Assembly: GCF_035046485.1 (NCBI RefSeq) | Contig: NC_085137.1 | Span: 130,514,703-130,578,702, forward strand | DNA from: Aedes albopictus | Taxonomy: Eukaryota; Arthropoda; Insecta; Diptera; Culicidae | DNA length: 64,000 bases | Direction: 5' to 3' | In this document: one piece after another, positions 1-10,679 of the stretch | Numbering within the stretch: the stretch's first letter is position 1 | How the letters are laid out: every line of letters begins with the position of its first letter | Made by a program: the position numbers and the translations under genes | Notes under the pieces: generated by a model | The model's input: only the letters and a program-made list of their open reading frames with translations | Told to the model about the DNA's origin: nothing | Database searches by the model: none

Positions 1-1290
1 AAAATCCGTCGATTATTCCGTTTGGAAATCCTTTGGAGATTACTCCCAGAATTCCTTCAGGGGTTCCCCCTGGGATTCCTGCAGGGATTTCTTCTGTAAT
101 TTCTTCGGGGATTTCTCTTGAGGAAATCCTCCTAGAATTCCGTCGGGTATTCTTTCTGGACTTCCTTTAGGGATTCCTTCGGAGATTCCTCCTTATTTTT
201 TTTCGGAGATTTCTTTTGGAATTCCTTCGGGGATTCCTCCCAGAGTTCCTTTGGGGATTTCTCCTGGAATTATTTCGGGGATTGCTCCTGGAGTTCGTTC
301 AGAAATTCCTGCTAAACTTCCTCCAAGGAATCCTCTTGAAATTTCTTCCGGGATTCCTCCTGATATTCCGTCGGGGATTCCTCCTGAAATTTCTACGGGA
401 ACTCCTCCTGCAATTACTTCGGAGATTCCTCCTGGATTTTCTTCGGAGTTTCGTTTTGGAATTCCTGTTGTGATTCCTCTTCGAATTTCTTCGGAGATTC
501 CTTTAGAAATTTCTCATGGAATTCCTCCGGGGACTCCACCTAGAACTCCTTCGGGGTTTCCTACTGGAATTCCTAGGGAGAATTTCTTCTGGAATTCATT
601 CGGGGATTCCTCTTGGAATTCGTTCAGTGGTTCCTCCAAGAATTCCCTCACGAATTTCTCCTGGAACTCTTTCAGAGATACTCTCTGGATATTTTTCGTT
701 GATCCCTTCTAGAGATCCTTTGGGGATTCTTCCTCGAATTCCTTTGGAAATTCCCACTGGAATTCTTTTGGGGAGTCCTGCTGGAATTTCTTTGTGGATA
801 ATTGCTGGAATTCCTTTGGGATTCACGCAGGATTTTTTTCGGAATTTGCTCTTGAAATTCCTGCGGGGATTCCTCATAAAATGCCTTTCGGGATTCCCCC
901 TAAAATTCCTTCGAAGATTCCTTCGAGGGTTCCTCATGGAATTTCTTCGAGGAGTCCTCTAGGTGTTTTTTATGGTTCCTCCTAGAAATCTTTTGAGGAT
1001 TCCTTCACGAATTACTTGGAAAATTCTTTCTGAAATTTCTTTGGGGATTAGTCCTGGACTTCCTTCATGGATTCCTCCTGAAATTCTTTCGGGGGTTTCT
1101 CTTGATATTCCGTCGTGGATTCCTCCGGGAATTCCTTCGGGGTATCCTCTTAGAGTTCCATCGGGGTTTTGTCTTGGAATTCCTTCGTAGATTCCTGCTG
1201 AACTTCCTTCAAGGTTTCCTCCTGAAATTCCTCTTAAAATTTACACAGTAACTCTTCCTGGAATAACTTTGAAGTTTCCTCTTGGAATGA

Positions 1291-1336
1291 TAAGAGACGA
1301 ACCAGCCAAGGGCTGAAAGTCTCTATAATATAGCTA
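1291..1336 (+). mobile_element. SINE tail fragment in the array
   Basis: About 45 bp interrupt the minisatellite. They resemble the 3' part of the SINE at 22311-22497 (a gaac-agcc-agggct stretch, then a ctc-taata run). The flanks carry CTCTTGGAAT on both sides, a possible 10-bp target duplication, although the array itself is repetitive. Probably a severely 5'-truncated SINE. Confidence 0.45.
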
Positions 1337-1595
1337 AATCAACTCTTGGAATTCCTGTGGTGATTCTTTTTTTTTTTTTTTAATTTTATTTTTTGGAGAT
1401 TTCTCCTGGAATTTCTTAAATTCTCCATTGAATTCTTCCGTGATTCCTCCTAGAATTTCTTCGGGATTTCCTTCTTGAATTTATTCGGTGATTTCTCCAA
1501 AAAATCCTTCGGAAATTCCTTCTAGAATTCGTGGATTTTTCCTACAGTTCTTTCGAGGATTCCTTCTTGAATTTCTTCGGGGATTCCTTCTGACT

Positions 1596-1743
1596 AGGAA
1601 CTCCTAGCGGAATGCTCAAAGGTTTTTTAAGAGGAAACCCCGAAGGAATTCCAAGAGGAATCCCCATAGGAATGGGGATTCCTCTTGGAATTCCTTCGGG
1701 GTTTCCTCTTAAAAAACCTTTGAGCATTCCGCTAGGAGTTCCT
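1596..1743. repeat. Perfect inverted repeat, 72-bp arms, 4-nt loop
   Basis: Bases 1596-1667 are the exact reverse complement of 1672-1743, separated by AGGA. The arms are themselves array sequence (GGAATTCC units). The surrounding array is degenerate, so two identical 72-bp arms imply recent formation or an assembly or template-switch event. A transcript would fold into a 72-bp perfect hairpin. Confidence 0.95.
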
Positions 1744-2480
1744 TCGAAGATTTTTCCCGGAATTCTTTCGGAGGCTCCTTCTGGGATTTCTGCAGAAATT
1801 ACTCCTTTAATTTCTTGGGGGATTCCTTCTAGACTTCCTTCGGTGATTCCTTCTGGAATTCCTGTGGGGATTCCTCTTAGAATATCTTCGGGGATTCTTC
1901 CTTTCCTAGAATTCCTTCGGGGATTCCTCCTGGAATTCTCTCAGGGATTACTTCTGGAATTCCTCCGCAAATACCTCAAAAGTATTTTTCGTTGATTCCT
2001 CTTAGAGTTCCTTTGGGGATTCTTGTTCGAATTCTCTTGGAAACTCCCACTAGAATTCTTTTGAGGCTTCGCACTTGAATTTTTTTCGGGATTTCTCCTG
2101 GATATTTTTCGTTGATTTCTCCAAGAAATCCCTGCTGAAAGGATTCCTTCTTGAATTCCTTTAGAAATTCTCGCTGGAATTCCTTCGTGGATTCCTGCTG
2201 TAAATCCCTTAGGATTTCTTCTTGAATTCATTTAGGGAATCCTCTTGAATTTCCTTCTGAAATTCCTCGATAATTTCAATCATGGATTCCTTTAGAAGTT
2301 TCTGCAGGAATCTCTCTAACACAGATTTTTGAACCACCAGAGATTTCTGCAGAAGTTCCTTCAGGGTTTCATACAGCAGTTCCTGCAGAGATAAGTCCAG
2401 AATTTTCTTCATGGATATCTCCAGGAGTTTCTTTTAAGGTTCCTCCTGGATTTCCTTCTGAGATTCCTCCCTGAAATCTT

Positions 2481-3246
2481 CGGAGATTGCTTAGTGTAAA
2501 TAGTGCGATCTTACTATCAAATTTGATAGCTTCTGAATGTTCTAAGAAAACGAAACAAAAACTATAGCAAAATCGATATTGCATTGCCTTCATTTGCAAT
2601 GGAGTAATGAGACATGAACTACACTAAGGATACGAGTAATGTCGCAATAGATCTAATGACTGGTCGCGGCGACGGATCTGAACAGGACTGAAAAAAGGTA
2701 TTCATTCAATCGTAATAGTTTATGTCATCAATGGTTATGAAATAGCTCAGACTACATATGAATTCTAGAGCGTAATGATAACTTGTTTGCTTTGCCAATG
2801 TAACATTATGGTCAAATTTTGGTCACGCCGATTCACGCCGCCGCCGCCGTCGCCACCGCCACCGCCGCTGAGCAAAATATAGTCGACACACAGGTGTAGG
2901 TGGTCAGAATCATGAGATAAATCATGTCAGAGAACATCGTTTTAAATGCACTTTAGCACAATACAGCGGCGGAATTACGCACTAAACTTACCGCCATTTG
3001 ATAGCCATAGACTTTCTGACCAACTTTGCTAAAGACACGAGCTTTCTAGGAGGTCAGAATCATGAGATAAACCATGTCAAAGTACTTCGTTTTAATGGCA
3101 CGCTAGCGCCAAATAGCGGCGGAATCACGTACCAAACATTCCACCATTTGAGGGTCATAAACCTGCTGAACAACTTTGCTGAAGATCTAAACTTTGCAGA
3201 GGATACGGTTTTTGAAATATAGTTTAGTGAATCATAAGGCTTTCAG
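2481..3246. repeat. Post-array segment: GCC-rich tract and a 150-bp tandem duplication
   Basis: No gene seen. 2820-2890 holds a CCGCCGCCGCC/CCACCG-rich tract ending in GAGCAAAATA; the same arrangement follows the array at 44090-44240. From 2902 and again from 3052 a unit of about 150 bp starting GGTCAGAATCATGAG is repeated with divergence. A third partial copy lies at about 21523-21615. Confidence 0.7.
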
Positions 3247-3309
3247 GTGATGCCAAACTTTTCGGGGTGTTGCAATACTAGACGATGCGATTCCATATTT
3301 ATGGCGGGT

Positions 3310-3598
3310 AGTGTAAGTTATGAATGCTTAAAATTTCATTGTATTCGGTTTATTGAATCCGGAGATATAACAGCTCAAAGTGTTGGCTATCGGATAATTA
3401 TACCTTTTTCTAGAATCTCTCTAACTTCGCATAGAATAGCCCGATCTTTTCCAAAGTTGGACCACTGATACACAACTAGTTTATGAACTTGCAATATAAA
3501 TTTGAGATTTTTCGATGCACTTTTCAACAAGTTACAGCAGTTGTCCTTTTTTAAAAAGTAAAAATTTTGCCTGTCCCGATCATTTTGTCTATCCCCTG
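3310..3598 (+). repeat. Solo terminal arm of the CAGGGGATA element family
   Basis: This is a diverged copy of the long terminal arms of the element at 4122-7060, in the same orientation as that element's right arm. It ends ...CTATCCCCTG followed by TA, but the opposite arm is missing. It looks like an older, partial copy beside a better preserved one. Confidence 0.7.
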
Positions 3599-3662
3599 TA
3601 TGTAACTATACACATATGTACCACCTAGTTTTGAGTTTTAGAATTTTATACCTCAATGAGAA

Positions 3663-3900
3663 ACGCGCTTGGTGGTCTAGTGGCTACCGCTTCTAATTAT
3701 ATGTAAAAGATCCTGGGTTCAATCCCTGGCTCGTCCCTTTCCTCCTACTTAGTATCTTTCAATCTTCTTTCTCTGTGCTTTCTTCTCTACATATACATCT
3801 CATGTATAAACGTGTGTTCATGTTGAAGCACGATCTTGATATTAGCACATCATTATGCATCAAAAATTTTGGTCGTTGATAGAAGCTCACGGCTTTCGTT
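3663..3900 (+). mobile_element. tRNA-derived SINE, + orientation
   Basis: A pol III A box (TGGTCTAGTGG) and B box (GGTTCAATCC) lie about 40 bp apart, as in a tRNA. The ends do not pair into an acceptor stem, so a SINE head fits better than a tRNA gene. The rest is T-rich and has no coding capacity. The 3' limit is approximate and no target duplication was found. Confidence 0.6.
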
Positions 3901-4609
3901 TTATTTTGTAAACTAGTGTAATTAATTTTTTGCACTTCAGAGGCCCAATCTCCGCAAATCGAATTTTAAATAAATCTAGCTTTTACCTGGTGCATTGAAA
4001 AGGTAAATTAACCGAAATGGCAGTACGTTAACGAACGTGTGTTGCAACAAAAACACCCAAAGTTTTAAAAACTCTGTTTTCAAATGAAATTTGATGCTTG
4101 ATGCGTCTGTGAATGATAATACAGGGGATACTCAAAATAACTGGGACAGGTAAAATTTTCACTTTTCAAAAAATGTTCAACTCGCTGTAACTTTTCGAAA
4201 AGGGCATCAAATATTCTCAAATTTTTACTGTAAGTTCATCAACTAGTTGTGTATCAGTGGTCAAAATTTGGAAAAGATCGGGCCATTCTACACAAAGTTA
4301 TAAAGGTCCTAGAAAAAGGTATAATTATCCAATAGCCAACTTTGAGCTGTTATATCTCCGGATTCAATGAACCGAATGTAATGAAATTTTGATCATTTAT
4401 GACTAATATAATGAACTTTGGAAAACAGTTGACTTAATTTGAAATTTTTAATAAGAAAAAAGGTTATGGCGATTTCCATGTTTTTTCAGTAAATGTATCT
4501 ATTTTTCATATGCATCCCATTACTTTTTCAATTTAATTCCGGCTATTTGGTTGCTTTCCTTCGAAATATAAATATATTCAGTTCAATTAGAGGGAATTAA
4601 AATGAACTA

Positions 4610-6632
4610 CCGTCGATGGGGGTGACAATGGGTCTGAGGGGTGAGATTGGGTCAAAACGGAGAAACATAAAATTTGAAATAGTTCATCAACAATCGCTAA
4701 TTTATATTGAAAACTTTATATTATTTCAAAGAGGAGATGTTTTTACACGTCATGATGCAGAATAAGATGTTTAGCAATAATCGTTTTTTGTTAAATTTGT
4801 GGCTAAACTCATATGATAAAACTATTAGTAAATCACTCTGAAAAAATTTCTCCTTCGTAATGTTTCACACAAGTACCTAACCATAAATTTTCTCATAAGT
4901 GGTTAGCTGAAGGTATTACCTAGTTGATGCAACGAAAAAAGTGGGCTGTCATTGCTCTTTTTATTTAAAAATTCAATTTTTTGGACCCTATGTCAAAATA
5001 TTAAGAATGGGGGTGAGATTGGGTCAAGCAAGTTATTGAGTGCACATAACCTTAACTAAAATTAAACTTGTTATACAGTCCCCATTTGACGTTACAGTTG
5101 TGCCATGTTTACCGCATCTTCATAAAAGAACTTTTTTTTCGAAAATTATGTCGAAGAAGTGTCAAGCGAGTGCGTTCCTACGTTTAGTGCCTAAAATCAT
5201 TTGTAATAATAAACCAATACGTTTGGACAGCTCCTCTAATCGTTAGCTAATCTTTAGTGTACTGCAATATCGTGAACTCACAAAATAGACTTAATAGCGA
5301 TCTTCTTCTCCACTTATTTTTGAAATTTTAAGGAAATATTGTGAAACTACCAGACGGTAATGGGACCCAGGATATACTGGGGCTATAAAACCGGTAACAT
5401 AGCACAATGTCGGAATGTTTTTTTGTTTTGTTTTTATTTCTGTGTTCAATATCGGAAAGCAAACGAACGTCGAGATGCGACATACGTGATTGCTTATTGA
5501 GTGTTCAACTTGAACTTTATGAATTAAGAGTGACATATCTTCTTCTTCTTCTTCTGTATGGCTCTACATTCCCACTGGAACTTGGCCTGCCTCTCTCCAA
5601 CTTAGTGTTCTTTGAGCACTTCCACAGTTATTAATTGGAGGGCTTTCTTTGCCAGCCATTGCATGAATTTATATCTTGTGAGGCAAGCACAATGATACAC
5701 TATGCCCAGGGAGTCGAGAAAATTTTCCCGACCAGAACGGGAATCGAACCCGCCGTCTCCGGATTGGCGATCCATAGCCTTAACCACTAGGCTAACTGGA
5801 GACCCCTAAGGGTGACATATAAGGATCATTCATAAAATACTGAAGAACGAAAAATAAGTCTACCGTTGTACTAGGACTCATACAAAAATTAATTAAAAAA
5901 AACATTTAAATGTTATTGCGGGAGAGGGTCTAATAATGTGAAATGCTGTGTAACATAACATTTGAACGATCCTCTATCTTGAGATGGAATGATTTGCTTT
6001 GGCAATATATGACAATGATCATGTACATAAGAGTTTATAACGGAGGGTTTGGATAAACATTTCTTATGCAGTATACAAAAAATATCATGTTTTTTTCAAT
6101 CAATCTTTCAATGCGCTCCTCCCTCATTGTTACCCTCCCTCCTCTCATGGAAGTTGAAACTTTAAATGAGGATGATTGTGGTATCTAAAAATAGTGATAC
6201 AACATATTTACAAACGTTATTTTAACAAATTTCAACCATTTTTTCGGTTGTATTAGCCCTTTTAGGTGGATTAATCATCTTTTAAAATTACCTAAGTTTT
6301 TATTCGTCAAGGTTACATTGTATTTTAAGTAGGTTTACCAGATATGATCACTAAAATTAACTTATATTCTCAGATAGGCAATTTCGAATACTTTTACCCA
6401 TTCTCACCCCCTCTAAGGGGTGAGATTGGGTCAATTTTCAATCATTTGTAGTTCAGTAAGCAATTCATATAATGTGATACTTTCTTGATAAACTATCATT
6501 ACCACATAGAAAAGTATACATACCAAATAAAAAGTTATTCCGACTTCAACTGCATTTGTTATTCAACAAACAATCTTTGAGTATCCTTTTTTGACCCATT
6601 CTCACCCCCCCCCCCCCCCCCCCCAACGACGG
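4610..6632. mobile_element. Nested TA-flanked element with CCGTCG ends
   Basis: It begins CCGTCGATGGGGGTGA and ends with the inverse, GGGTGAG..CCCAACGACGG, with TA on both sides (4608-4609, 6633-6634). The motif GGGGTGAGATTGGGTC recurs inside at about 4640, 5010 and 6415. The right end holds a run of 20 C (6605-6624). No coding frame fits a transposase. It sits inside 4122-7060 and itself carries a SINE. Confidence 0.75.
5539..5806 (-). mobile_element. tRNA-derived SINE, minus orientation, with target duplication
   Basis: On the minus strand the head is a tRNA-like region with B box GGGTTCGATTCCC, close to the right end. The tail, at left, is a short TTC/GAA microsatellite. Flanks TAAGAGTGACATAT (5525-5538) and TAAGGGTGACATAT (5807-5820) form a 14-bp target duplication with one mismatch. 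A second, older copy lies at about 52870-53134. Confidence 0.85.
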
Positions 6633-7184
6633 TATAATTACTATCTCGAATTTTAAAACGATGATGAAGTTTTGGATAAATTGGTATTATATTAGAAAAA
6701 TAATCTAATCGTAATAATTTTCTTTCGTGTAAAAAATTTTAAGTTAAGTCAAAAGTTTTTAAAAGCTCATTATATAAGTCATAAATGATCAAAATTTCAT
6801 TGCATTCGGTTCATTGAATCCGGAGATATAACAGCTCAAAGTTGGCTATCGGATAATTATACCTTGTTCTAGAACCTTTATTACTTCGTGTAGAATGGCC
6901 CGATCTTTTCCAAATTTTGCCCACTGATACACAACTAGTTGATGAACTTACAGTAAAAATTTGAGAATATTTGATGCCCTTTTCGAAAAGTTACAGCGAG
7001 TTGTACATTTTTTTGAAAAGTGAAAATTTTACCTGTCCCAGTTATTTTGAGTATCCCCTGTATCAATTCTATCACATGCACCATCTGGGTGATCTCGGTC
7101 TTCTTTAAAACGAAATTTAAACTATCTTGATTATAATAAAATCCATTTTCGTTTGATAGATAGGGTTTGAGTTTTACTCACCAG

Positions 7185-7660
7185 CAGCCTAGGTAGCACA
7201 AATTGTTGAATCCCGGGTAGAGGTGAATAACAAATTAATAACTAAAGAATAACATATTTTGTCATCATATCTAAATTTGCAATTCTTTAGTTCTTTATGA
7301 ATAGCTCAGGATGACACATAAATTACAAAATATGCTATCATTGTAAAACTTGTTATTGACGAGTTATTATTAAATAGTATAATAACATAATAATAACAAC
7401 CCGGGTAGAGCGAAATGGCAAATGAAGGGCAAATTCAACCATTAAAATAGAATGTTTGAATATCAAAATTTGCTATTAGTTGTTTGAAATAAGAGTTAAA
7501 ATAACAAAAATAATAACTAAATTTCTATGGCATAACAACTAAAGAATAACTGATTTTGCCATTGTAATAACAAAATAATAGCAAAAAGAATGTCAAAATA
7601 ATAACATATTTTAATGTGATGGTAAATTATGTTATTGTTTTTATATTGTAGCAGGATAGT
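7185..7660. mobile_element. AT-rich MITE-like repeat with CCCGGGTAGAG motifs
   Basis: CCCGGGTAGAG followed by an AT-rich AATAACAAA pattern occurs near 7213 and again near 7401, and TAATAACAAAATAAT-like stretches continue to about 7640. There is no coding content. It is probably one or two overlapping MITE copies; the ends are not precise. Confidence 0.45.
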
Positions 7661-9367
7661 TTGATAGACTGCCCCAAAACCCCTTTCACCATATGCAAAT
7701 TCACCCGCATTCGGATGGAACTCGACGCTTGCGATTTGTGTGCTCGATTTAGTCAGAAGCGCTCGTCGACTCACTGCTGGTGCATCTCCCGGACGCTGCT
7801 GCTGGTGTTGGACTGATGCGGCGACAGCATGTTTTCTGAGATTCAACTAGTCGGTGGAGGGGATGGCTTCTCTGGAAAAGCCTTGTTTGCGTTTTGCCAA
7901 TGATGATGGTCTTTGACGGTTGGTTGGTAGGTACTCCAATGTCGATGGCGTAAAAGCTAACCATACCTAGGTATAGATCAAATTATTATCGATTATATGC
8001 CTGAGTGGGTGATGGGGGTGGCACAATGGGGGCACCACGAGATTGATCACTTTGGGCCTCCTTCTCTTCGCGTTTGCCAGGATGGATGACTTCGGGTTCA
8101 AGCGTGCGAGATTATGGGAAATTGAATTTCGAATGCTGACTAAGAGGGGGAAGCTCTTCAGAACGCTCTAAGCCAGTTTGCTTAGTTGAATTGACGAAAC
8201 GCGTGTCGAGTGTGATTTCATCAATGGAGGAGGACAAGCCATTTCCAAATATTTGCAGAAGTTTAACTCTTCTATTGAAAGCGTAGATGACAATTGGAAT
8301 GGACGTGCTTATAGTCTTTGTAAGCTCAATCAATCAGTACAGATCAAGCTGGCGGTTGTTCTATGGAGTTTAAGGTTCCATTTACAATTTGGAGGAGATA
8401 TTTGGAGTTCTGAAATAATATCCAGTACTTCTAATATGTGTGGCGGATTGATATTCAAGATGGCTCAAGACTGTTTCCTAACATCGACTGAGAAACCGTA
8501 GGAAGACAACGATCCATCACAAAGTTGAGCCGACACTTTGTGTGTCAAAAATTGTCGGATCATGTTCTGGTACGAGAACATCAACACAAATGCCTGTGTA
8601 TTCGAACGAATTTTGCTGGCGCTGTCGCCCCCAGTGAAATTGCAGTTGTTAAACTTTTCCATCTTAAATTCCCATAAAAAGGACCCTACATAAATGCGAT
8701 ACCAAACGACGCATATCCTGGCACAAAGCCATATCATCGTCGTTCTTCCATCTCTCGAAGCCGCCCTCGTTGAGAGTAACGTTATCTCATCAAAAGGCAC
8801 TCGGCGTTCAATTTGCTTCTTATTTTTTTCGCCTAGAGGGTAATTAAGAGTGGGAAGAGGGATTACGTAAAAGAGGGACCAGGGATGAGACCGGATGAGG
8901 AGCACATGCCTTCCCTAATGATTAGCGGATGCTTCACGGGGAAAACCAGTCGAAACAAATTGTGGAAATTATTTATAAAATCTACACCTAATTCCAACGG
9001 AAATAGCTCATGCCTTCGGGTTTTAAATGAGACTCTTGTACAGAGCAAGGGAAATAATTAAAACGGAAATTAGCCGGTGACGAGATTTCTATATTTGTTG
9101 CCTCGAATGTCGACAGGCGCGCCGGGTTTCGACAGTCAGGCACGAACCCGCCCAATCTAACTTGATTGCCCTTATGCGTAGCACCTGGCTGCATTGCTCC
9201 TTTTCCCGACGGTCTTATTTACTTGTCACGATTAATCATTCCTTATCCGTGCGATTGCGTGCCTAGAACATATTTTCCTGTTTGTACCATAGGCTATGGA
9301 TATACTGAACGAAATAAGAAGAGCACCATGTTGAATATTTCCGCAGGAAGCCACCGAGACCTACTGT
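7661..9367. other. Non-repetitive intronic or intergenic stretch, no gene recognised
   Basis: Base composition is more balanced than in the neighbouring repeats and there is no obvious internal repetition. Open frames up to 146 codons exist on the minus strand (8465-8905), but none shows a recognisable domain and no missing rl exon was found. It could be unique intron or regulatory DNA upstream of the rl exon at 17624. Confidence 0.5.
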
Positions 9368-9373
9368 ATCTGT

Positions 9374-9761
9374 CAGTGCTGAAAATGTCATTTCGACGAA
9401 TCTAATTTCATTCACCTACAGCTCATTTTAGAAGGGTAACCTGAGAATATGGCATATGAAAAACTTGTGCGGCTAGACCAGTTCTACAGTCGCGGTAAAA
9501 CCACTCTCTTTCGAATATTTAAGTCAAATGTCACGGACTACCTCCAAAAAATGCCGATTGATATTCATCATGAATATCAATTGGCATTTTCCGAAAGTAG
9601 TCCGTGACATTTACTTTAAATATTCGAAAAAGAGTGGGTTTACGTGACTTTCTTGTAGATCTGGTCTAGCCGCACAAGTCTTTCATATACCCAGGCTCAG
9701 CTTCTAAAATGAGCTGTAGGTGGTTGAATTTAGATATGTCGAAATGACATTTTAAGCACTG
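9374..9761. mobile_element. 388-bp foldback element
   Basis: Almost the whole element is one inverted repeat centred at 9569, with ends CAGTGCTGAAAATG and its inverse. ATCTGT occurs directly on both sides (9368-9373, 9762-9767), a possible 6-bp target duplication. It is too short to code and can be classed as a foldback MITE. Confidence 0.8.
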
Positions 9762-10679
9762 ATCTGTATGCATCTTACAAGGTTACGATGGTGTCCCCCG
9801 GGGAATTCAACAGGACTATTTTTATTGGATTCTACTTGCGGAAATATTAATAAATCCAAAGCCTTTCGGGTGATGGACCAGTGGTGTAGCCAGGAGGGGT
9901 CCTTAAAAGGGCGAATTTGGCCAAATGGAACATTATTGAACAATATCAAACTTCATGAAAATGCTGATTTTAGTATTTATTGTAGTAGATACAGGCAAGA
10001 TAAACATAAATGTGTGATATAGCAACGAAATTAATCTCCTATAGAGTAGGTGTACCAATTAAGGCTATAGTACCAATTATGGCAATAGTTGGAAGAACAA
10101 CAGCTTTATTTCCTATTTCAACAAAAAATTGTAGTTCATCGTTATAGAAATGAATGACCTATTCCTATTCATTTTTGATAGCATATGAGGCCTTTTATGA
10201 ACAAAAATATAGGATATTCCACGGATTCAAAGCATTTCAAAATGTTGTGCCATGCATACGTTGCCCGCATAACGATTTGGTAAGCAACATGCAGTACTAA
10301 ATAAAGGATTTTTAATGTAAAAAGTCAGTCATTCAATAAATAGATACTAGGTACTGGTAGAAAATGGCAATGTAATCTGATCACATTTTGTGGAATATCA
10401 TGTATATTTCTATATGGCGATATTTGGTACAAAGGGTGTTATGGAGTACTAAATATGGCGATACTCTAAAAGCGATTTGTTTACATTAGCGTTGGGAAAT
10501 TTTGAATCGATGTTCGCCACATCGACGTTTTTGTTCCGATTAATCGATTTTTGAATCGATGTTGAAGCCCCACGAAATCGACCGAATCGATTTTTTACAT
10601 TCGATTTTTCTTTCGATTCACAAGCATGAAATTTCTTTTTTTTTTCAGTCTGATTTCGAATGGATTCTGAACATTTTTT

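Larger units (their letters stand above)
1..2480. repeat. 24-bp minisatellite array, type I (GAATTCC/GGGATTCC)
   Basis: Degenerate tandem repeat of about 24 bp made of two related 12-bp halves, roughly GGAATTCCTTCG and GGGATTCCTCCT. It is rich in GAATTC and runs off the left edge. The unit length is near a multiple of three and the unit holds few stops, so several frames stay open for 60-150 codons with monotonous Gly-Ile-Pro or Arg-Asn-Ser peptides; these are not genes. The last 200 bp (about 2279-2480) are less repetitive and reappear at the end of the block near 43812-44000. Related arrays at 31560, 41527 and 51001 have the same strand orientation. Confidence 0.9.
4122..7060. mobile_element. 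TA-flanked DNA element with about 320-bp inverted ends
   Basis: The ends start CAGGGGATACTCAAAATAAC and are inverted at 7060. Both are flanked by TA (4120-4121 and 7061-7062), as in Tc1/mariner-type insertion. The inverted similarity runs about 320 bp inward (4122-4440 against 6740-7060). No transposase frame is visible, so it is non-autonomous. Most of its interior is a second element (4610-6632). Superfamily assignment rests only on TA plus inverted ends. Confidence 0.8.

Noticed and set aside
3663..3740. tRNA gene
   Set aside because: A and B boxes are present but there is no acceptor stem and the sequence continues as a SINE body.
6605..6624. 20-C run as a regulatory G-quadruplex
   Set aside because: It is the end of a repeat element (CCGTCG family) and a simple homopolymer; its length may be an assembly estimate. 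No separate function is supported.
8465..8905. 146-codon minus-strand frame as a gene
   Set aside because: No recognisable domain, composition or splice context. It cannot be distinguished from chance in a balanced-composition stretch.
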